A stretch of 61,233 bases of DNA, taken from contig CAJTYS010000007.1 of assembly GCA_910583765.1 (NCBI GenBank), forward strand, positions 64,711 to 125,943, read 5' to 3'. Below the pieces are notes generated by a model. It ran no database searches and had not been told where the DNA came from. It saw nothing but the letters and a program-made list of their open reading frames with translations. Both the position numbers and the translations under genes were made by a program. The stretch is from an uncultured Eubacteriales bacterium. Its GTDB lineage: Bacteria > Bacillota > Clostridia > Peptostreptococcales > Anaerovoracaceae. Positions 19,227 to 28,904 of this stretch are shown here, one piece after another (positions within the stretch are counted from its first letter, which is position 1; each line of letters begins with the position of its first letter).

Positions 19227-19619
19227 ATGGAATGGACTGACATAGCAAAAGCAGGAATGATCGTTTCCGCGGTGGCGCTGCTGGCCGCCAGTTTCTATCT
19301 TCATTCCCTCAGAAAACTTACCATCAATTTCGCGGTGGCCTGGATGCTGTTTAGCCTTGCTCTTCTGGCATGGGGCATCTTTTCCCCTAAGTCTTTCTGG
19401 GCAGGAGTCTTTTCTTCGGGGCTGGCCGCGCCGCTTTTATGCCTGGTGATTTTCAGCGTCATCGGAGGATTGGCCTTTAGCCTGATGGTGTCTCAGCTAG
19501 CTGCGCGAAATAGAGAATTAGCGATGAGAGTGTCTCTTCTGTTGGAAGAAAACCAACAAATGTCGTCCGTCATAGAGGAGGTCGGAAGAAAATATGAAAA
19601 GAGTGCTTCTGGTTATTAA
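19227..19619 (+). CDS. DUF2304-family small membrane protein
   Basis: 130 residues: three hydrophobic segments (SAVALLAASFYLHSLRK; FAVAWMLFSLALLAWGIF; PLLCLVIFSVIGGLAFSLMV), then a cytoplasmic coiled coil. This is the DUF2304 pattern, usually found beside dolichyl-phosphate-mannose-synthase-like GT2 enzymes, and such a GT2 lies at 20829. It may help that transferase at the membrane. It starts 3 bp after pelG and overlaps the next gene by 26 bp. Confidence 0.8.
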   Translation: MEWTDIAKAGMIVSAVALLAASFYLHSLRKLTINFAVAWMLFSLALLAWGIFSPKSFWAGVFSSGLAAPLLCLVIFSVIGGLAFSLMVSQLAARNRELAMRVSLLLEENQQMSSVIEEVGRKYEKSASGY

Positions 19620-20796
19620 CACTTTGGGACGGGCCGGAGCGGAACGGGCCATGATAGAACTGCTGAAAAGGCTGGAGGGAAAAGGATACGAAATTTTCCT
19701 TTATGTCCTCATGAATCAGGGAGAATTGCTGGAAGAATTGCCTCCTGCTGTGAAGCTGCTGAATCAAGGATTCAGCAGTCAGCCGATTTTGGAAAAAGGC
19801 GGACGGCGCGGGATGGTGAAAACTGTTCTCAAAGCTTTCTTCCGAAACGGGGCTTGGGGCGCCAAGCTATGCCAGTTGATGAGAAATCTCGCTGATATGA
19901 TAAAACGCCGCAGGATACAGTTAGACAAGCTGTTGTGGCGCGTTCTTTCAGATGGAGCGCCTCGCTTTGAGCAAACCTTTGATTTGGCCGTGGCCTGGCT
20001 GGAAGGCGGTTCCGCCTATTATGTGGCGGACTGGGTGAGAGCCAGGAAAAAAGCGGCATTCATTCATATTGACTATGGGAGCGCGGGATATACCAGAAGG
20101 ATGGATCAGGGCTGCTGGAAACAGTTTGATCGAATTTTCACCGTTTCCAGTGAAGTCCAGGAACATTTCACTGCCTTTTATCCAGAATATAAAGAAAAAA
20201 CCCTGGTATTTCCCAATTTCATCGACCAGCAGCGGATCTGCCGCATGGCCAAGGAGACGGGGGGCTTTTCAGACCGCTATGATGGAGCGCGGATTCTCAC
20301 GGTAGGCAGATTGGAATGGCAGAAAGCCTACGACATAGCTATTGAAGCCATGAAACTCTTGAAAACCACTGGATGCGAGGTTCGATGGTATGTCCTTGGA
20401 GAAGGCAAGGAGCGAAAAAAACTGGAGAAAAAAATCGCTGAGTTAGGGTTAAACGATGATTTCCTTTTGCTGGGCGCTGTTGAAAATCCATACCCCTATT
20501 ACAGGCAGGCGGATCTATACGTGCATGCCACCAGATTTGAAGGAAAGAGCATCGCCATTCAGGAAGCCCAGGCTCTGGGATGCCCTATCATTGCTTCGGA
20601 CTGTAATGGGAACAGAGAACAGGTGGAACATGGCAGGGACGGAATCCTCTGTGAATTGACGCCAGATGCCATTGCCGAAAGCATCAGGGACCTGCTGGGT
20701 CAGGAGCAAAAGCGAAAGGCCCTGGGAACAGCGGCAGAGGGCAAGAAGGCGTCTGACAACGCGCAGCTGGAAAAACTGACAGAGCTGATGGAATAA
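19594..20796 (+). CDS. Family 4 glycosyltransferase
   Basis: 400 residues, GT-B fold: N-terminal VLLVINTLGRAGAERAMIELLKRL, and C-terminal ILTVGRLEWQKAYDIAIEA followed near residue 320 by ATRFEGKSIAIQEAQALGCPII, the retaining GT4 donor-site signature. The substrate cannot be read from sequence. The gene overlaps the DUF2304 gene and is preceded by GAGGAGG inside it, indicating coupled translation in the same operon as pel. Confidence 0.9.
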   Translation: MKRVLLVINTLGRAGAERAMIELLKRLEGKGYEIFLYVLMNQGELLEELPPAVKLLNQGFSSQPILEKGGRRGMVKTVLKAFFRNGAWGAKLCQLMRNLADMIKRRRIQLDKLLWRVLSDGAPRFEQTFDLAVAWLEGGSAYYVADWVRARKKAAFIHIDYGSAGYTRRMDQGCWKQFDRIFTVSSEVQEHFTAFYPEYKEKTLVFPNFIDQQRICRMAKETGGFSDRYDGARILTVGRLEWQKAYDIAIEAMKLLKTTGCEVRWYVLGEGKERKKLEKKIAELGLNDDFLLLGAVENPYPYYRQADLYVHATRFEGKSIAIQEAQALGCPIIASDCNGNREQVEHGRDGILCELTPDAIAESIRDLLGQEQKRKALGTAAEGKKASDNAQLEKLTELME

Positions 20797-20828
20797 AAGG
20801 GCTCCTGGGACACAGGAAGGAAATCGTG

Positions 20829-21626
20829 ATGACAAAAGAACTGCTGATTATCATACCAGCCTATAATGAGGAAAAAAACATTCATAAAGTGCTGGGCCAG
20901 CTGGAACAGCCTGAAATCGCCTCAATCGCAGATGTCCTGGTGATCGATGACGCTTCCCAGGATGACACTGGCCGGATTGTCAGCGCGCGGGGCCACCGGC
21001 TGGTCAGGCATGTTTTTAATCTGGGATACGGCAGCGCTCTGCAGCTGGGCTATCAATACGCGGAGCGGAAAGGATACCGATACGTGATCCAGATGGACGC
21101 GGACGGCCAGCACGACGCCTGGGACATCCCTGTGATCTATGAAAAATTAAAAGAAAAGAACGAACAGGGAGAAAGTCCTGATATTGTCCTGGCTTCCAGG
21201 TTCATGGAACAGAGCTCTCACTTTTCCTTTTCTCTGATGAAAAAATTGGCCTGCGTCATGTTTCGGGCTTTGATTTGGCTGACCACAGGCAAACAGATCG
21301 CGGATCCTACCACTGGCTATCAAGGGCTGAGCAGGAGCGCTTTCTGCTATTACGCTGGATATGGCCATTTTGACGACAAATATCCGGACGCAAACATGGT
21401 GCTCCAGATGATGCTTTTGGGATATTCCATAGCCCAGATTCCAGCGCAGATGCATGCCAGAACAGAGGGAAAGAGCATGCATTCCGGATTAAAGCCTGTC
21501 TGGTACATGCTGAGGATGTGTTTCAGTATGTTGTCAATTTTGTTCCGCGTCAAGATATTAAAGCTGGAGCGTGGATCTTGCCATGAAAATAAAGCTCGCG
21601 GACAGGAAAAGATTTCACAAAGCTGA
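20829..21626 (+). CDS. Dolichyl-phosphate-mannose-synthase-like glycosyltransferase (GT2)
   Basis: 265 residues with GT-A motifs LIIIPAYNEEKNI, VIDDASQDDT and the DxD-type VIQMDADGQHD. The later TTGKQIADPTTGYQGLSR block is typical of DPM1/GtrB-like enzymes that load a sugar onto undecaprenyl phosphate. No membrane helices follow, so the DUF2304 protein at 19227 may act as its anchor. ATG at 20829 is preferred over GTG at 20826 because of its spacing from AGGAAGG. The product could feed the GT-C-like membrane protein encoded next. Confidence 0.88.
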   Translation: MTKELLIIIPAYNEEKNIHKVLGQLEQPEIASIADVLVIDDASQDDTGRIVSARGHRLVRHVFNLGYGSALQLGYQYAERKGYRYVIQMDADGQHDAWDIPVIYEKLKEKNEQGESPDIVLASRFMEQSSHFSFSLMKKLACVMFRALIWLTTGKQIADPTTGYQGLSRSAFCYYAGYGHFDDKYPDANMVLQMMLLGYSIAQIPAQMHARTEGKSMHSGLKPVWYMLRMCFSMLSILFRVKILKLERGSCHENKARGQEKISQS

Positions 21627-21673
21627 TGATCAAGAGCAGCTGGGTGAGCATGAAGGGAGGAAAAAACGATAGC

Positions 21674-23914
21674 ATGATTACTCTATATTGGAGCCTGCAA
21701 TACGCGGCTGTCTTGTGCGGCTATCTGTTTCTGATGTTTGTATGGCCAAAAGTCGTTTTTCATAAATATCTGGCGCAAAAGGGAAAGCGCTATCAATTCA
21801 GCTTTTGCGTCACCGTGCAGATTCTTCTCATCAATACGGTCATTCTGGGATTCGGACTGCTGCACATCCTCAATCGCTGGACTGTCATGGCATTTTTTTG
21901 CGGAATCTTTCTGCTGGTGCTGCTGCGAAGAGCGAATCTGGGAATGGAAAAAGTAGAAGAGGTCCGGTATCTGGTCACAGGCGTCTATGGCAGAAAGAGG
22001 GCTGTGCTAAAAGGACTTTTCCATCTGGGAAGCGGGATCAAGAAACAGACCGCCAGGCTGTGGGCCGGACTGTATCCCCGTTTGGGAGAATACGCAGTTT
22101 TGTCAGCGCTCCTTATTTTTGGGATGATTTATTTTTCCTATGGGTCCTTTCAGCATTATTCCTATGGATTCGGGGACATGTATGTCCATCATAGCTGGAT
22201 TTATGGGCTGATGGAAGGAAAGGTGTTTTCCGATGGCGTTTATCCAGAGGCCATGCATTGCTTTATTTACAGCCTGTATGCCATATTGGGCATTGAGGTT
22301 TACAGCAGTTTGCTGTTTGTGGCAGGCATCCATGTGACTGTGCTGCTGCTCTCCTTGTATTGTTTACTGAGAGAAATATTTCACTGGCCCTATGCCCCTT
22401 TTTTTGTATTAATGTTGTTTTTGACCTTGGACGCGTCCTGCGTGGATGAAGTGTTTGGCATGTCCCGCCTTCAATGGACCATTCCCCAGGAGTTTGGCCT
22501 ATATACCCAGTTTCTATGCGCGTTGTATCTGATCCGTTTCTTAAAAAACAGCAAGTATCAGGTGTACAGACGAAAGGGGGTGGTCTTTTATTGGGATGAA
22601 AACCTGTTTTTGTTTACGATGGCTCTCGCCGCTTCTGTGGCCATACATTTTTACGTTACCATGATGGCTTTCTTTCTATGCGCCTCTTTCGCCCTCTTCG
22701 CCCTGAGGAAAGTGTTTTGCCGCAAGCGGATCAAATCTCTGATGGCTGCGGTTTTATGCGGTGTCATGATCGCGGCTTTGCCTATGGCAGGAGGGCTTGT
22801 TTCAGGAATTCCTTTTCAGGGCTCCATTGGCTGGGCGGTCAATGTGATGAATGGCACGGACACTGGTGAAGGAAGGACGCATCTGGCAGAGGATGACACA
22901 GGAACCGTGGAAAAAATAAAAGGGATCTATTGGCAGGGATACCATACTTTATACGGTGCGGAACGGGCCAAATGGATCATTGCCTTGACAGGAGCCGCCG
23001 CCGCGCTGTGGCTGGTTTATCGTTTGATTTGCGCATTGCTGGCAAGGCGATGGAGGATCCCTGTGAATAAAAGTCGTTTTGACGGATATCCGGGGATGAT
23101 TTTCGCTTCGTTTCTTTTCATGCTGATTTACGCGGCTCCCTTTATCGGGCTGCCCGAACTGATCGCGGGAGCGCGCCTTTGTTCAACAGAGCAGATGCTG
23201 ATCTTAGCTGTGATGGTCATGCCTTTGGATATGCTGTTTTCTTTGCTGGCCATACGCTGCCCTGCTGTTTTGCTGCGGTCCGCGTCCGTGATTTGCACGG
23301 CGGGCATCTATGCGGCGGCAATTTTCCTGGGTGTTTATCACGGTTATTTGTATAACGAACTGACCCGTTACAACTCTGTGGTAATGACAACGAATTCCAT
23401 TATACGGGAGCTTCCTCAAAACACTTACACCGTCGTCTCGCCCACAGATGAGCTGTATCCGCTGATCAGGCACGGGTGGCACGAGGAATTGTCGTCCTTT
23501 GTTGAGAAAAGCCAGGGGATGAATTATACCCTTCCAACGGAAAAAGTGTTCCTCTATATTGAAAAAAGGCCTATCCGCTATGCGCAATTTCACTTTCCCA
23601 AGGGGCCATGGTGGTTGGGGGCAGAGAAATATCCACAGTTCTATTCTCCGCAGGTGAGCAGTCAATGTCCCAACATACATGCTTCCGAAATTTCCGCAGA
23701 AGCCGCGGGCAGAGAGTTGGAAGCTGACAACGGATGGCATCTCTATACGAACGCGGATAACCGTATGATCTTAGAATCAAAGGCATACCAATGGTGCCAG
23801 CATTTTTCAGAGATCTATCCTTTTGAACTGAACATTTACTACGAGGATGAGGATTTTGTCTGCTATTACTTTGAGCAGGAGCCGAATTCTCCGTATGATC
23901 TGGCAATCAAATGA
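21674..23914 (+). CDS. Large polytopic membrane protein, GT-C-like (putative lipid-linked sugar transferase or polymerase)
   Basis: About 746 residues with ten or more hydrophobic segments followed by a C-terminal extracytoplasmic domain of roughly 170 residues. The first external loop carries FGDMYVHHSWIYGL, an acidic residue plus histidines where GT-C enzymes place their catalytic Asp; this is suggestive, not proof. I do not recognise the family. The start at 21674 is chosen from AAGGGAGG at 21653-21660; the same frame extends back to 21626, where an ATG overlaps the upstream stop, so the N-terminus is uncertain. It overlaps the next gene by 4 nt. Confidence 0.8.
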   Translation: MITLYWSLQYAAVLCGYLFLMFVWPKVVFHKYLAQKGKRYQFSFCVTVQILLINTVILGFGLLHILNRWTVMAFFCGIFLLVLLRRANLGMEKVEEVRYLVTGVYGRKRAVLKGLFHLGSGIKKQTARLWAGLYPRLGEYAVLSALLIFGMIYFSYGSFQHYSYGFGDMYVHHSWIYGLMEGKVFSDGVYPEAMHCFIYSLYAILGIEVYSSLLFVAGIHVTVLLLSLYCLLREIFHWPYAPFFVLMLFLTLDASCVDEVFGMSRLQWTIPQEFGLYTQFLCALYLIRFLKNSKYQVYRRKGVVFYWDENLFLFTMALAASVAIHFYVTMMAFFLCASFALFALRKVFCRKRIKSLMAAVLCGVMIAALPMAGGLVSGIPFQGSIGWAVNVMNGTDTGEGRTHLAEDDTGTVEKIKGIYWQGYHTLYGAERAKWIIALTGAAAALWLVYRLICALLARRWRIPVNKSRFDGYPGMIFASFLFMLIYAAPFIGLPELIAGARLCSTEQMLILAVMVMPLDMLFSLLAIRCPAVLLRSASVICTAGIYAAAIFLGVYHGYLYNELTRYNSVVMTTNSIIRELPQNTYTVVSPTDELYPLIRHGWHEELSSFVEKSQGMNYTLPTEKVFLYIEKRPIRYAQFHFPKGPWWLGAEKYPQFYSPQVSSQCPNIHASEISAEAAGRELEADNGWHLYTNADNRMILESKAYQWCQHFSEIYPFELNIYYEDEDFVCYYFEQEPNSPYDLAIK

Positions 23915-25350
23915 GAAACAGAAAAAACAGGAGCCCAAGGGCGAACTTGGGCCGAGCAGCGGTTTTACTGGCACTTGCTGCCTGCCTGCTGCTTTTGAAC
24001 GGATGTGAAAAACAAGTGAAAATAAAGATGTTTGAATTTCAGGAATCTTCCAGAGAGCTCAATAATCCAAACCGTGGATTTTACTATATTCGTGGTTTTT
24101 GGATCACAGACGAGAAAGAGGACTATGAAAAACTGGTGGCAGAAAAATTCGCGGGTGACACGGACACGGCTCTGACTTTGGTGCAGATCAATCTGCAAAA
24201 TTATCGGGACAGCGCGATCACTGACAAGGGGCTTGCCAATATTGAAAGCCTTTTGTCTGCTCTGGAGGCAGTTGACAAGCAGCTGATTCTCCGGTTTTTG
24301 TACGATTGGGACGGCAGGAACATGGAAAAGGAGCCCCAAGGCCTCAACATCGTCTTAACACATGTCAAACAGTTGAAGCCCCTGCTGCACAGGCACAGCA
24401 GACAATTTTTCACCCTCCAGGGGCTGTTGATCGGCAATTGGGGGGAAATGAACGGGACTAAATTTCAGTCTGCCGATCAACTGCGGCAGCTGGCCGCGGC
24501 CCTATTGGAGGCAACGGATGACGCCACGTTTTTATCTGTCCGCACGCCTGCTCAGTGGCGGATTGTCACAGCAGCTTCAGACGGGCAGGCGGCACAGGAG
24601 CCGGAGACAAAAGCCGCGGCCCGCTTTGGCCTTTTTAACGATGGCATTCTGGGAAATGAAAGCGACTATGGGACTTATGGGGCAGAAGGCGCAGGAGAGC
24701 AGAGGATGTACGATTCCAGCTGGGGAAGACAAGAAGAACTGGATTTTCAGGAAAACATATGCCGCAAAACGCCTAATGGAGGAGAAGTGATCAATGATAA
24801 TCAACTGAATGACCTGGCTAATGCCAGAGACGCTTTTTCTGCCATGCATATCACTTACCTCAACAGGGATTATGACCAAAAGGTCTTAGAAAAATGGAGA
24901 AAGAAAACCATTACACAAGATGGCTGCTTTGATGGGATGGACGGATTGGCCTATATGGAACGGCATCTCGGTTACAGGCTGCTGATCACAGATGCCAGGC
25001 TGAGGCATGTGTTTAGGAAGAACGCGCTGTCAGTGGATGTTACTTTAAAAAATGTGGGATTCGCGCCCCTTTATAGAGAGGCAAAGGCAGAGCTGATTTT
25101 GTACAGCGAAGAAAAAGACCAGGCGCTGACTTACGAAATGCCTGGGGATCCGCGGCAGCTGCCTGGTGGGAATCGGAGCGAAGAGACGCTGACCCTTCAT
25201 CAGCGCATTGATTTGGACGGTCTTTCCAGAACTGAATACAAGGTTTATGTTTCCCTGACAGACCAGTGGACGGGAAAGCAGATCTTTTTGGCAAACCAGC
25301 AGGACGCGGGCCAATACGGATATGAAATCGGCGCAGTCAAAGTGAAGTGA
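23911..25350 (+). CDS. DUF4874/DUF4832 lipoprotein
   Basis: 479 residues. An arginine-rich start, a hydrophobic stretch and a lipobox (LLLLNGC) indicate a lipoprotein tethered outside the membrane. The body shows the family pattern ELNNPNRGFYYIRGFW near residue 50, a TIM-barrel-like region with QLILRFLYDWDG and LIGNWGEMNG (residues about 125-180; the latter resembles the acidic active-site strand of glycoside hydrolases), and a C-terminal beta domain. The family is probably carbohydrate-active but uncharacterised. The ATGA overlap with the membrane protein upstream ties it to polysaccharide export. Confidence 0.82.
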   Translation: MRNRKNRSPRANLGRAAVLLALAACLLLLNGCEKQVKIKMFEFQESSRELNNPNRGFYYIRGFWITDEKEDYEKLVAEKFAGDTDTALTLVQINLQNYRDSAITDKGLANIESLLSALEAVDKQLILRFLYDWDGRNMEKEPQGLNIVLTHVKQLKPLLHRHSRQFFTLQGLLIGNWGEMNGTKFQSADQLRQLAAALLEATDDATFLSVRTPAQWRIVTAASDGQAAQEPETKAAARFGLFNDGILGNESDYGTYGAEGAGEQRMYDSSWGRQEELDFQENICRKTPNGGEVINDNQLNDLANARDAFSAMHITYLNRDYDQKVLEKWRKKTITQDGCFDGMDGLAYMERHLGYRLLITDARLRHVFRKNALSVDVTLKNVGFAPLYREAKAELILYSEEKDQALTYEMPGDPRQLPGGNRSEETLTLHQRIDLDGLSRTEYKVYVSLTDQWTGKQIFLANQQDAGQYGYEIGAVKVK

Positions 25351-25390
25351 TGGCCTTAACCATGATGGACCGGAGAAAGGAGTGATGATC

Positions 25391-26404
25391 ATGAACATTC
25401 TAGTGACCGGCGGCGCGGGGTACATTGGCGCTCATACGGTAGTCGAACTGCAAAACGCGGGACATGAAGTCGTAGTGATCGACAATCTGAGCAACTCCAG
25501 TGAAAACATGCTGCGGCAGGTTTCTAAAATCACAGGAAAAAAAGTGACGTTCCATAAGGTGGATATCAGGGACAGCCAGGCGCTGGACGAAATCATGAAG
25601 CTATATTGGTTCGATTGCTGCGTTCATTTCGCGGGTTTGAAAGCAGTGGGAGAATCTGTCATGAAACCGCTGGCTTACTATCAGAACAATGTGGCCGGCA
25701 CCTTGACGCTGCTGGAGGCTCTGAGCCGGCATGGATGCGCGAATCTTATTTTTTCTTCCTCCGCCACAGTTTACGGTCAGCCGAAAGAGCTGCCCATCAC
25801 AGAAGCCTGCCCTACCGGTGGAATCACCAATCCCTATGGCTGGACAAAATGCATGATCGAACAGATCCTAATGGATTTGTACAGGGCAGAGCCAGCCTGG
25901 AACGTGGCGCTGCTCCGATATTTCAACCCTGCTGGCGCGCATGAAAGCGGGCTCATTGGCGAAAGGCCCAGAGGGATTCCCACCAATCTGATGCCTTATA
26001 TCGCGCGAGTCGCGGCAGGCAGGCTGCCGGAGCTTCAGGTCTTTGGGAACGATTATGACACTGGTGACGGGACAGGAGTGAGGGATTACATTCATGTGGT
26101 GGATCTGGCTCTGGGTCATGTGAAAGCGCTGCGCGTCATGGAACAAAAGGGAGGTCTGGCTGTTTACAATTTGGGCAGAGGAGAGGGGTGCTCTGTTTTG
26201 GAGATGGTCCATGCCTTTGAGCAGGTCAACGAAGTGGTGGTGCCCTATGTCATAAAAGCCCGCAGGCCCGGAGACGTGGCCGCGTGTTATGCTGACCCTT
26301 CCAAAGCAGAGCGGGAACTGGGATGGAAAGCTCGGCTGTCAATCGAAGACATGTGCCGCAGCGCGTGGCAGTGGCAGAAAAATCAGGGGAAAGGAAGCGA
26401 TTGA
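25391..26404 (+). CDS. galE: UDP-glucose 4-epimerase
   Basis: 337 residues, normal GalE length: NILVTGGAGYIGAH nucleotide-binding motif at the N-terminus, SSSATVYG near residue 120, and the catalytic YGWTK (Tyr-x-x-x-Lys) near residue 150, then LRYFNPAGAHESG. It interconverts UDP-Glc/UDP-Gal and in some members the N-acetyl sugars; Pel contains GalNAc, which makes the latter attractive here (inference). ATG at 25391 lies 8 nt from AAAGGAG; frames starting a few codons earlier are less likely. Confidence 0.92.
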   Translation: MNILVTGGAGYIGAHTVVELQNAGHEVVVIDNLSNSSENMLRQVSKITGKKVTFHKVDIRDSQALDEIMKLYWFDCCVHFAGLKAVGESVMKPLAYYQNNVAGTLTLLEALSRHGCANLIFSSSATVYGQPKELPITEACPTGGITNPYGWTKCMIEQILMDLYRAEPAWNVALLRYFNPAGAHESGLIGERPRGIPTNLMPYIARVAAGRLPELQVFGNDYDTGDGTGVRDYIHVVDLALGHVKALRVMEQKGGLAVYNLGRGEGCSVLEMVHAFEQVNEVVVPYVIKARRPGDVAACYADPSKAERELGWKARLSIEDMCRSAWQWQKNQGKGSD

Positions 26405-26409
26405 CAAGT

Positions 26410-27846
26410 ATGAGAGTGCTGATAAAAAACGCGGCCTTTAATATATGCTACACGACCCTGGATTTGTTTCTGCCTCTTGTGATGATCGTGTATGTTGCCA
26501 GGATCCTGCTGCCTGACGGGGTAGGGCAGGTTTCTTACGCCCAAAACATCGCTCTTTTTTTCGTGTCTTTCGCGGAACTGGGACTTCCTGTTTATGGGAT
26601 TCGTGAAATTTCCAGATCGAGGAATCAGCGGGATTTGAACCAGGTGTTTTCAGAGCTGTTTTTCATCAACTTTGTATCCACCACCTGTTCATTGGCAGCT
26701 TACCTCATGCTGATCGCCCATGTGACGGACATGCGGGACCAGCTGCCTCTCTTTCTCGCCTGCGGGACCAGCATTTTCTTTGGGTACTTTAACATCGATT
26801 GGCTCTACCAGGGCAGAGAAGAATATGTGTACATTGTCAGCCGGAGCATTTTAATCAAATTGATTTCCCTGACATCGGTGTTTCTCTTTGTCCATACCAG
26901 CGGGGATTACGTCAAATACGCGCTGATCATCAGTCTATCCGGAGGGTGCAACCATATTCTCAACGTGCTGCACGTCCGCAAGTTCGCGAGTCCTGTTTTG
27001 AAAGGCTTGTCGCCCAAGCGTCATGTGAAGCCCCTGCTGATCCTGGCAGTGGGAACGCTGCTGCCCAATATTTACGGCAGAATCGATATCGCTATGCTGG
27101 GAATGATGTCCACAAAAGCGGCCACAGGCTATTACAGCTACGCAAACACCGCTATTTTTATGATCACGACTGTTTGCACCTCCATTTCCACAGTCTTTTT
27201 TCCAAGGCTGTGTTACTACTATGAAAAAGATCGGGAAGAATTCGACAAATTGCTGCAATTGGGGATGCGGGTTTTGATGTTTATTTCCATTCCAGCCTGC
27301 GTGGGAATCTTTCTGTTGATCCCTAAGGTGGTCATGATCCTTTTTGGTAGCGAGTTCCTGCCCATGGTGAAAACAGTGAGGATTTTGGCGATTCTCATTA
27401 TCATGTCCAGCTTTTCCCATTTGATTTGCTATCAGATGCTGTTGATCACAGGCAATGAAAAGGAGCAGATCCCAGCTTATTTCGCGGCGGCAATGGTGAA
27501 CATAGGACTGAATTATATGTTCATCCCTCTTTGGGAAAATAACGGAGCTGCCGCCGCGTCGGTCATCAGTGAATTGGTGGTAAACGGATACCGGCTCTAC
27601 AAAGTGCGGTGTTCCAATGCTTTTGACGTTCCATGGAAAGCGTTGTGGCAGGCGCTGGCTGCTGCGGCAGGCATGGGGATCGCAGTGGTTTTCGTCATAC
27701 GGATCGACATGCCGCTTGTTTCACAGTGCGCCGCGGGCATCGCCGGAGGCTGCCTTGTGTATGGCATTTTAAATCTGCTGATGAAAAATGAATTGACTGA
27801 GGCCATGGTTAGGAAGTTTGTGAAAAAAACAGAGAGTCGTAGGTGA
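26410..27846 (+). CDS. Wzx-type polysaccharide flippase (MOP/PST superfamily)
   Basis: About 478 residues with roughly twelve to fourteen hydrophobic segments, the N-terminal basic start, and RDLNQVFSELFFINF and FGYFNIDWLYQGREEY, typical of O-antigen/teichoic-type flippases. It would move lipid-linked repeat units across the membrane. It begins 5 bp after galE; an in-frame TTG at 26401 sits closer to the AAAGGAAG site and could be used instead. A second flippase beside PelG suggests that this locus makes or decorates a second glycan. Confidence 0.88.
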   Translation: MRVLIKNAAFNICYTTLDLFLPLVMIVYVARILLPDGVGQVSYAQNIALFFVSFAELGLPVYGIREISRSRNQRDLNQVFSELFFINFVSTTCSLAAYLMLIAHVTDMRDQLPLFLACGTSIFFGYFNIDWLYQGREEYVYIVSRSILIKLISLTSVFLFVHTSGDYVKYALIISLSGGCNHILNVLHVRKFASPVLKGLSPKRHVKPLLILAVGTLLPNIYGRIDIAMLGMMSTKAATGYYSYANTAIFMITTVCTSISTVFFPRLCYYYEKDREEFDKLLQLGMRVLMFISIPACVGIFLLIPKVVMILFGSEFLPMVKTVRILAILIIMSSFSHLICYQMLLITGNEKEQIPAYFAAAMVNIGLNYMFIPLWENNGAAAASVISELVVNGYRLYKVRCSNAFDVPWKALWQALAAAAGMGIAVVFVIRIDMPLVSQCAAGIAGGCLVYGILNLLMKNELTEAMVRKFVKKTESRR

Positions 27847-27851
27847 ACGTT

Positions 27852-28853
27852 ATGGCAAAAATCGATATTCTTGTTCCCGTTTACAATGCACAGCCCTATT
27901 TGAAGAAGTGCGTGGACAGTATTTTAAGCCAGACGTTTCAAGATTTTCAGCTGATCTTGATCGATGATGGCTCCACGGATAAAAGCGGAGAAATCTGCGA
28001 TGAATACGCGGCTGACAACGAAAAGGTCAAGGTGGCGCATCAGGAAAATCAGGGCGTGGCGGCAGCCAGAAACAGAGGAATCAAAGAAAGCACCAGTCAG
28101 TATGTGACTTTTGTGGATTCCGATGATTATGTTGACCGCCGGTATTTAGAGACTTTGTATCAGGCTGTCAGGAAACATCACGCCAATCTTGCGGTCAGCT
28201 GTCATATAGACATTTCCAACGGGCAAAGACTGACTAAGGCGTGCCGCGAGGAAAGAGAAGAAAATACAAGGATCCTCTCAAGAGAAGACGCTTACCGGTA
28301 CATGCTCGATGACACCCCTATGTTAATGGCCGCGTGGGGAAAGATGTACGAGAGGAATCTGCTAAGCTCCATCCAGTATCCGCCGGGGGAAATCTATGAG
28401 GATATAAAAGTCATTGATCAAATCGTGGAAGCAAGCGACATCATAGCCTACACCTCCTATCGAGGTTATTACCATGTGCAACGAGGGGAAAGCGTCACCG
28501 GAAATCTCTTGCTGTGTCATGAGACTCTCTTGGAAAACGAAAGGTATTTGAAGGCTTTCATAGATGAAAACTATCCGGACATCAGCAAAATCGCCAGAGC
28601 CCATTATTTGGAACATTGTTTTTCCCTGTTCAATGCCATGCTGACGAATCCCCTTTACCAGCAGGAGCGCAAAGACCTGAAACGTGAAATCATCAAAGAA
28701 TGGAAATTGCTGATCTTTGGAAAAAACAGCGCTCCTTTAAAACGGATGGGCACCATTTGCCTGATGCTGGGGATCCCTTGGTACAGATTTGTGTGGAAAT
28801 TATTTAAGACCATGGACAAGCGAAGAGGTCTCTCACAAAGCCATGGCAATTAG
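27852..28853 (+). CDS. Family 2 glycosyltransferase (copy 1 of tandem pair)
   Basis: 333 residues with GT-A motifs IDILVPVYNAQPYLKKCVDS, LIDDGSTDKSGEICDEY and VTFVDSDDYVD (the metal-binding DxD). It is close to the capsule and teichoic acid GT2 enzymes that add single sugars. AGGTGA ends 5 nt before ATG 27852; GTG at 27843 is the in-frame alternative. The next gene (28905) is a paralogue of matching length and near-identical N-terminal coding sequence. Confidence 0.9.
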   Translation: MAKIDILVPVYNAQPYLKKCVDSILSQTFQDFQLILIDDGSTDKSGEICDEYAADNEKVKVAHQENQGVAAARNRGIKESTSQYVTFVDSDDYVDRRYLETLYQAVRKHHANLAVSCHIDISNGQRLTKACREEREENTRILSREDAYRYMLDDTPMLMAAWGKMYERNLLSSIQYPPGEIYEDIKVIDQIVEASDIIAYTSYRGYYHVQRGESVTGNLLLCHETLLENERYLKAFIDENYPDISKIARAHYLEHCFSLFNAMLTNPLYQQERKDLKREIIKEWKLLIFGKNSAPLKRMGTICLMLGIPWYRFVWKLFKTMDKRRGLSQSHGN

Positions 28854-28904
28854 TGGCTCCAGGTGAGTCAGGGAGATCGTCTCTGCCAGAGAAAGGAGAA
28901 AAAA

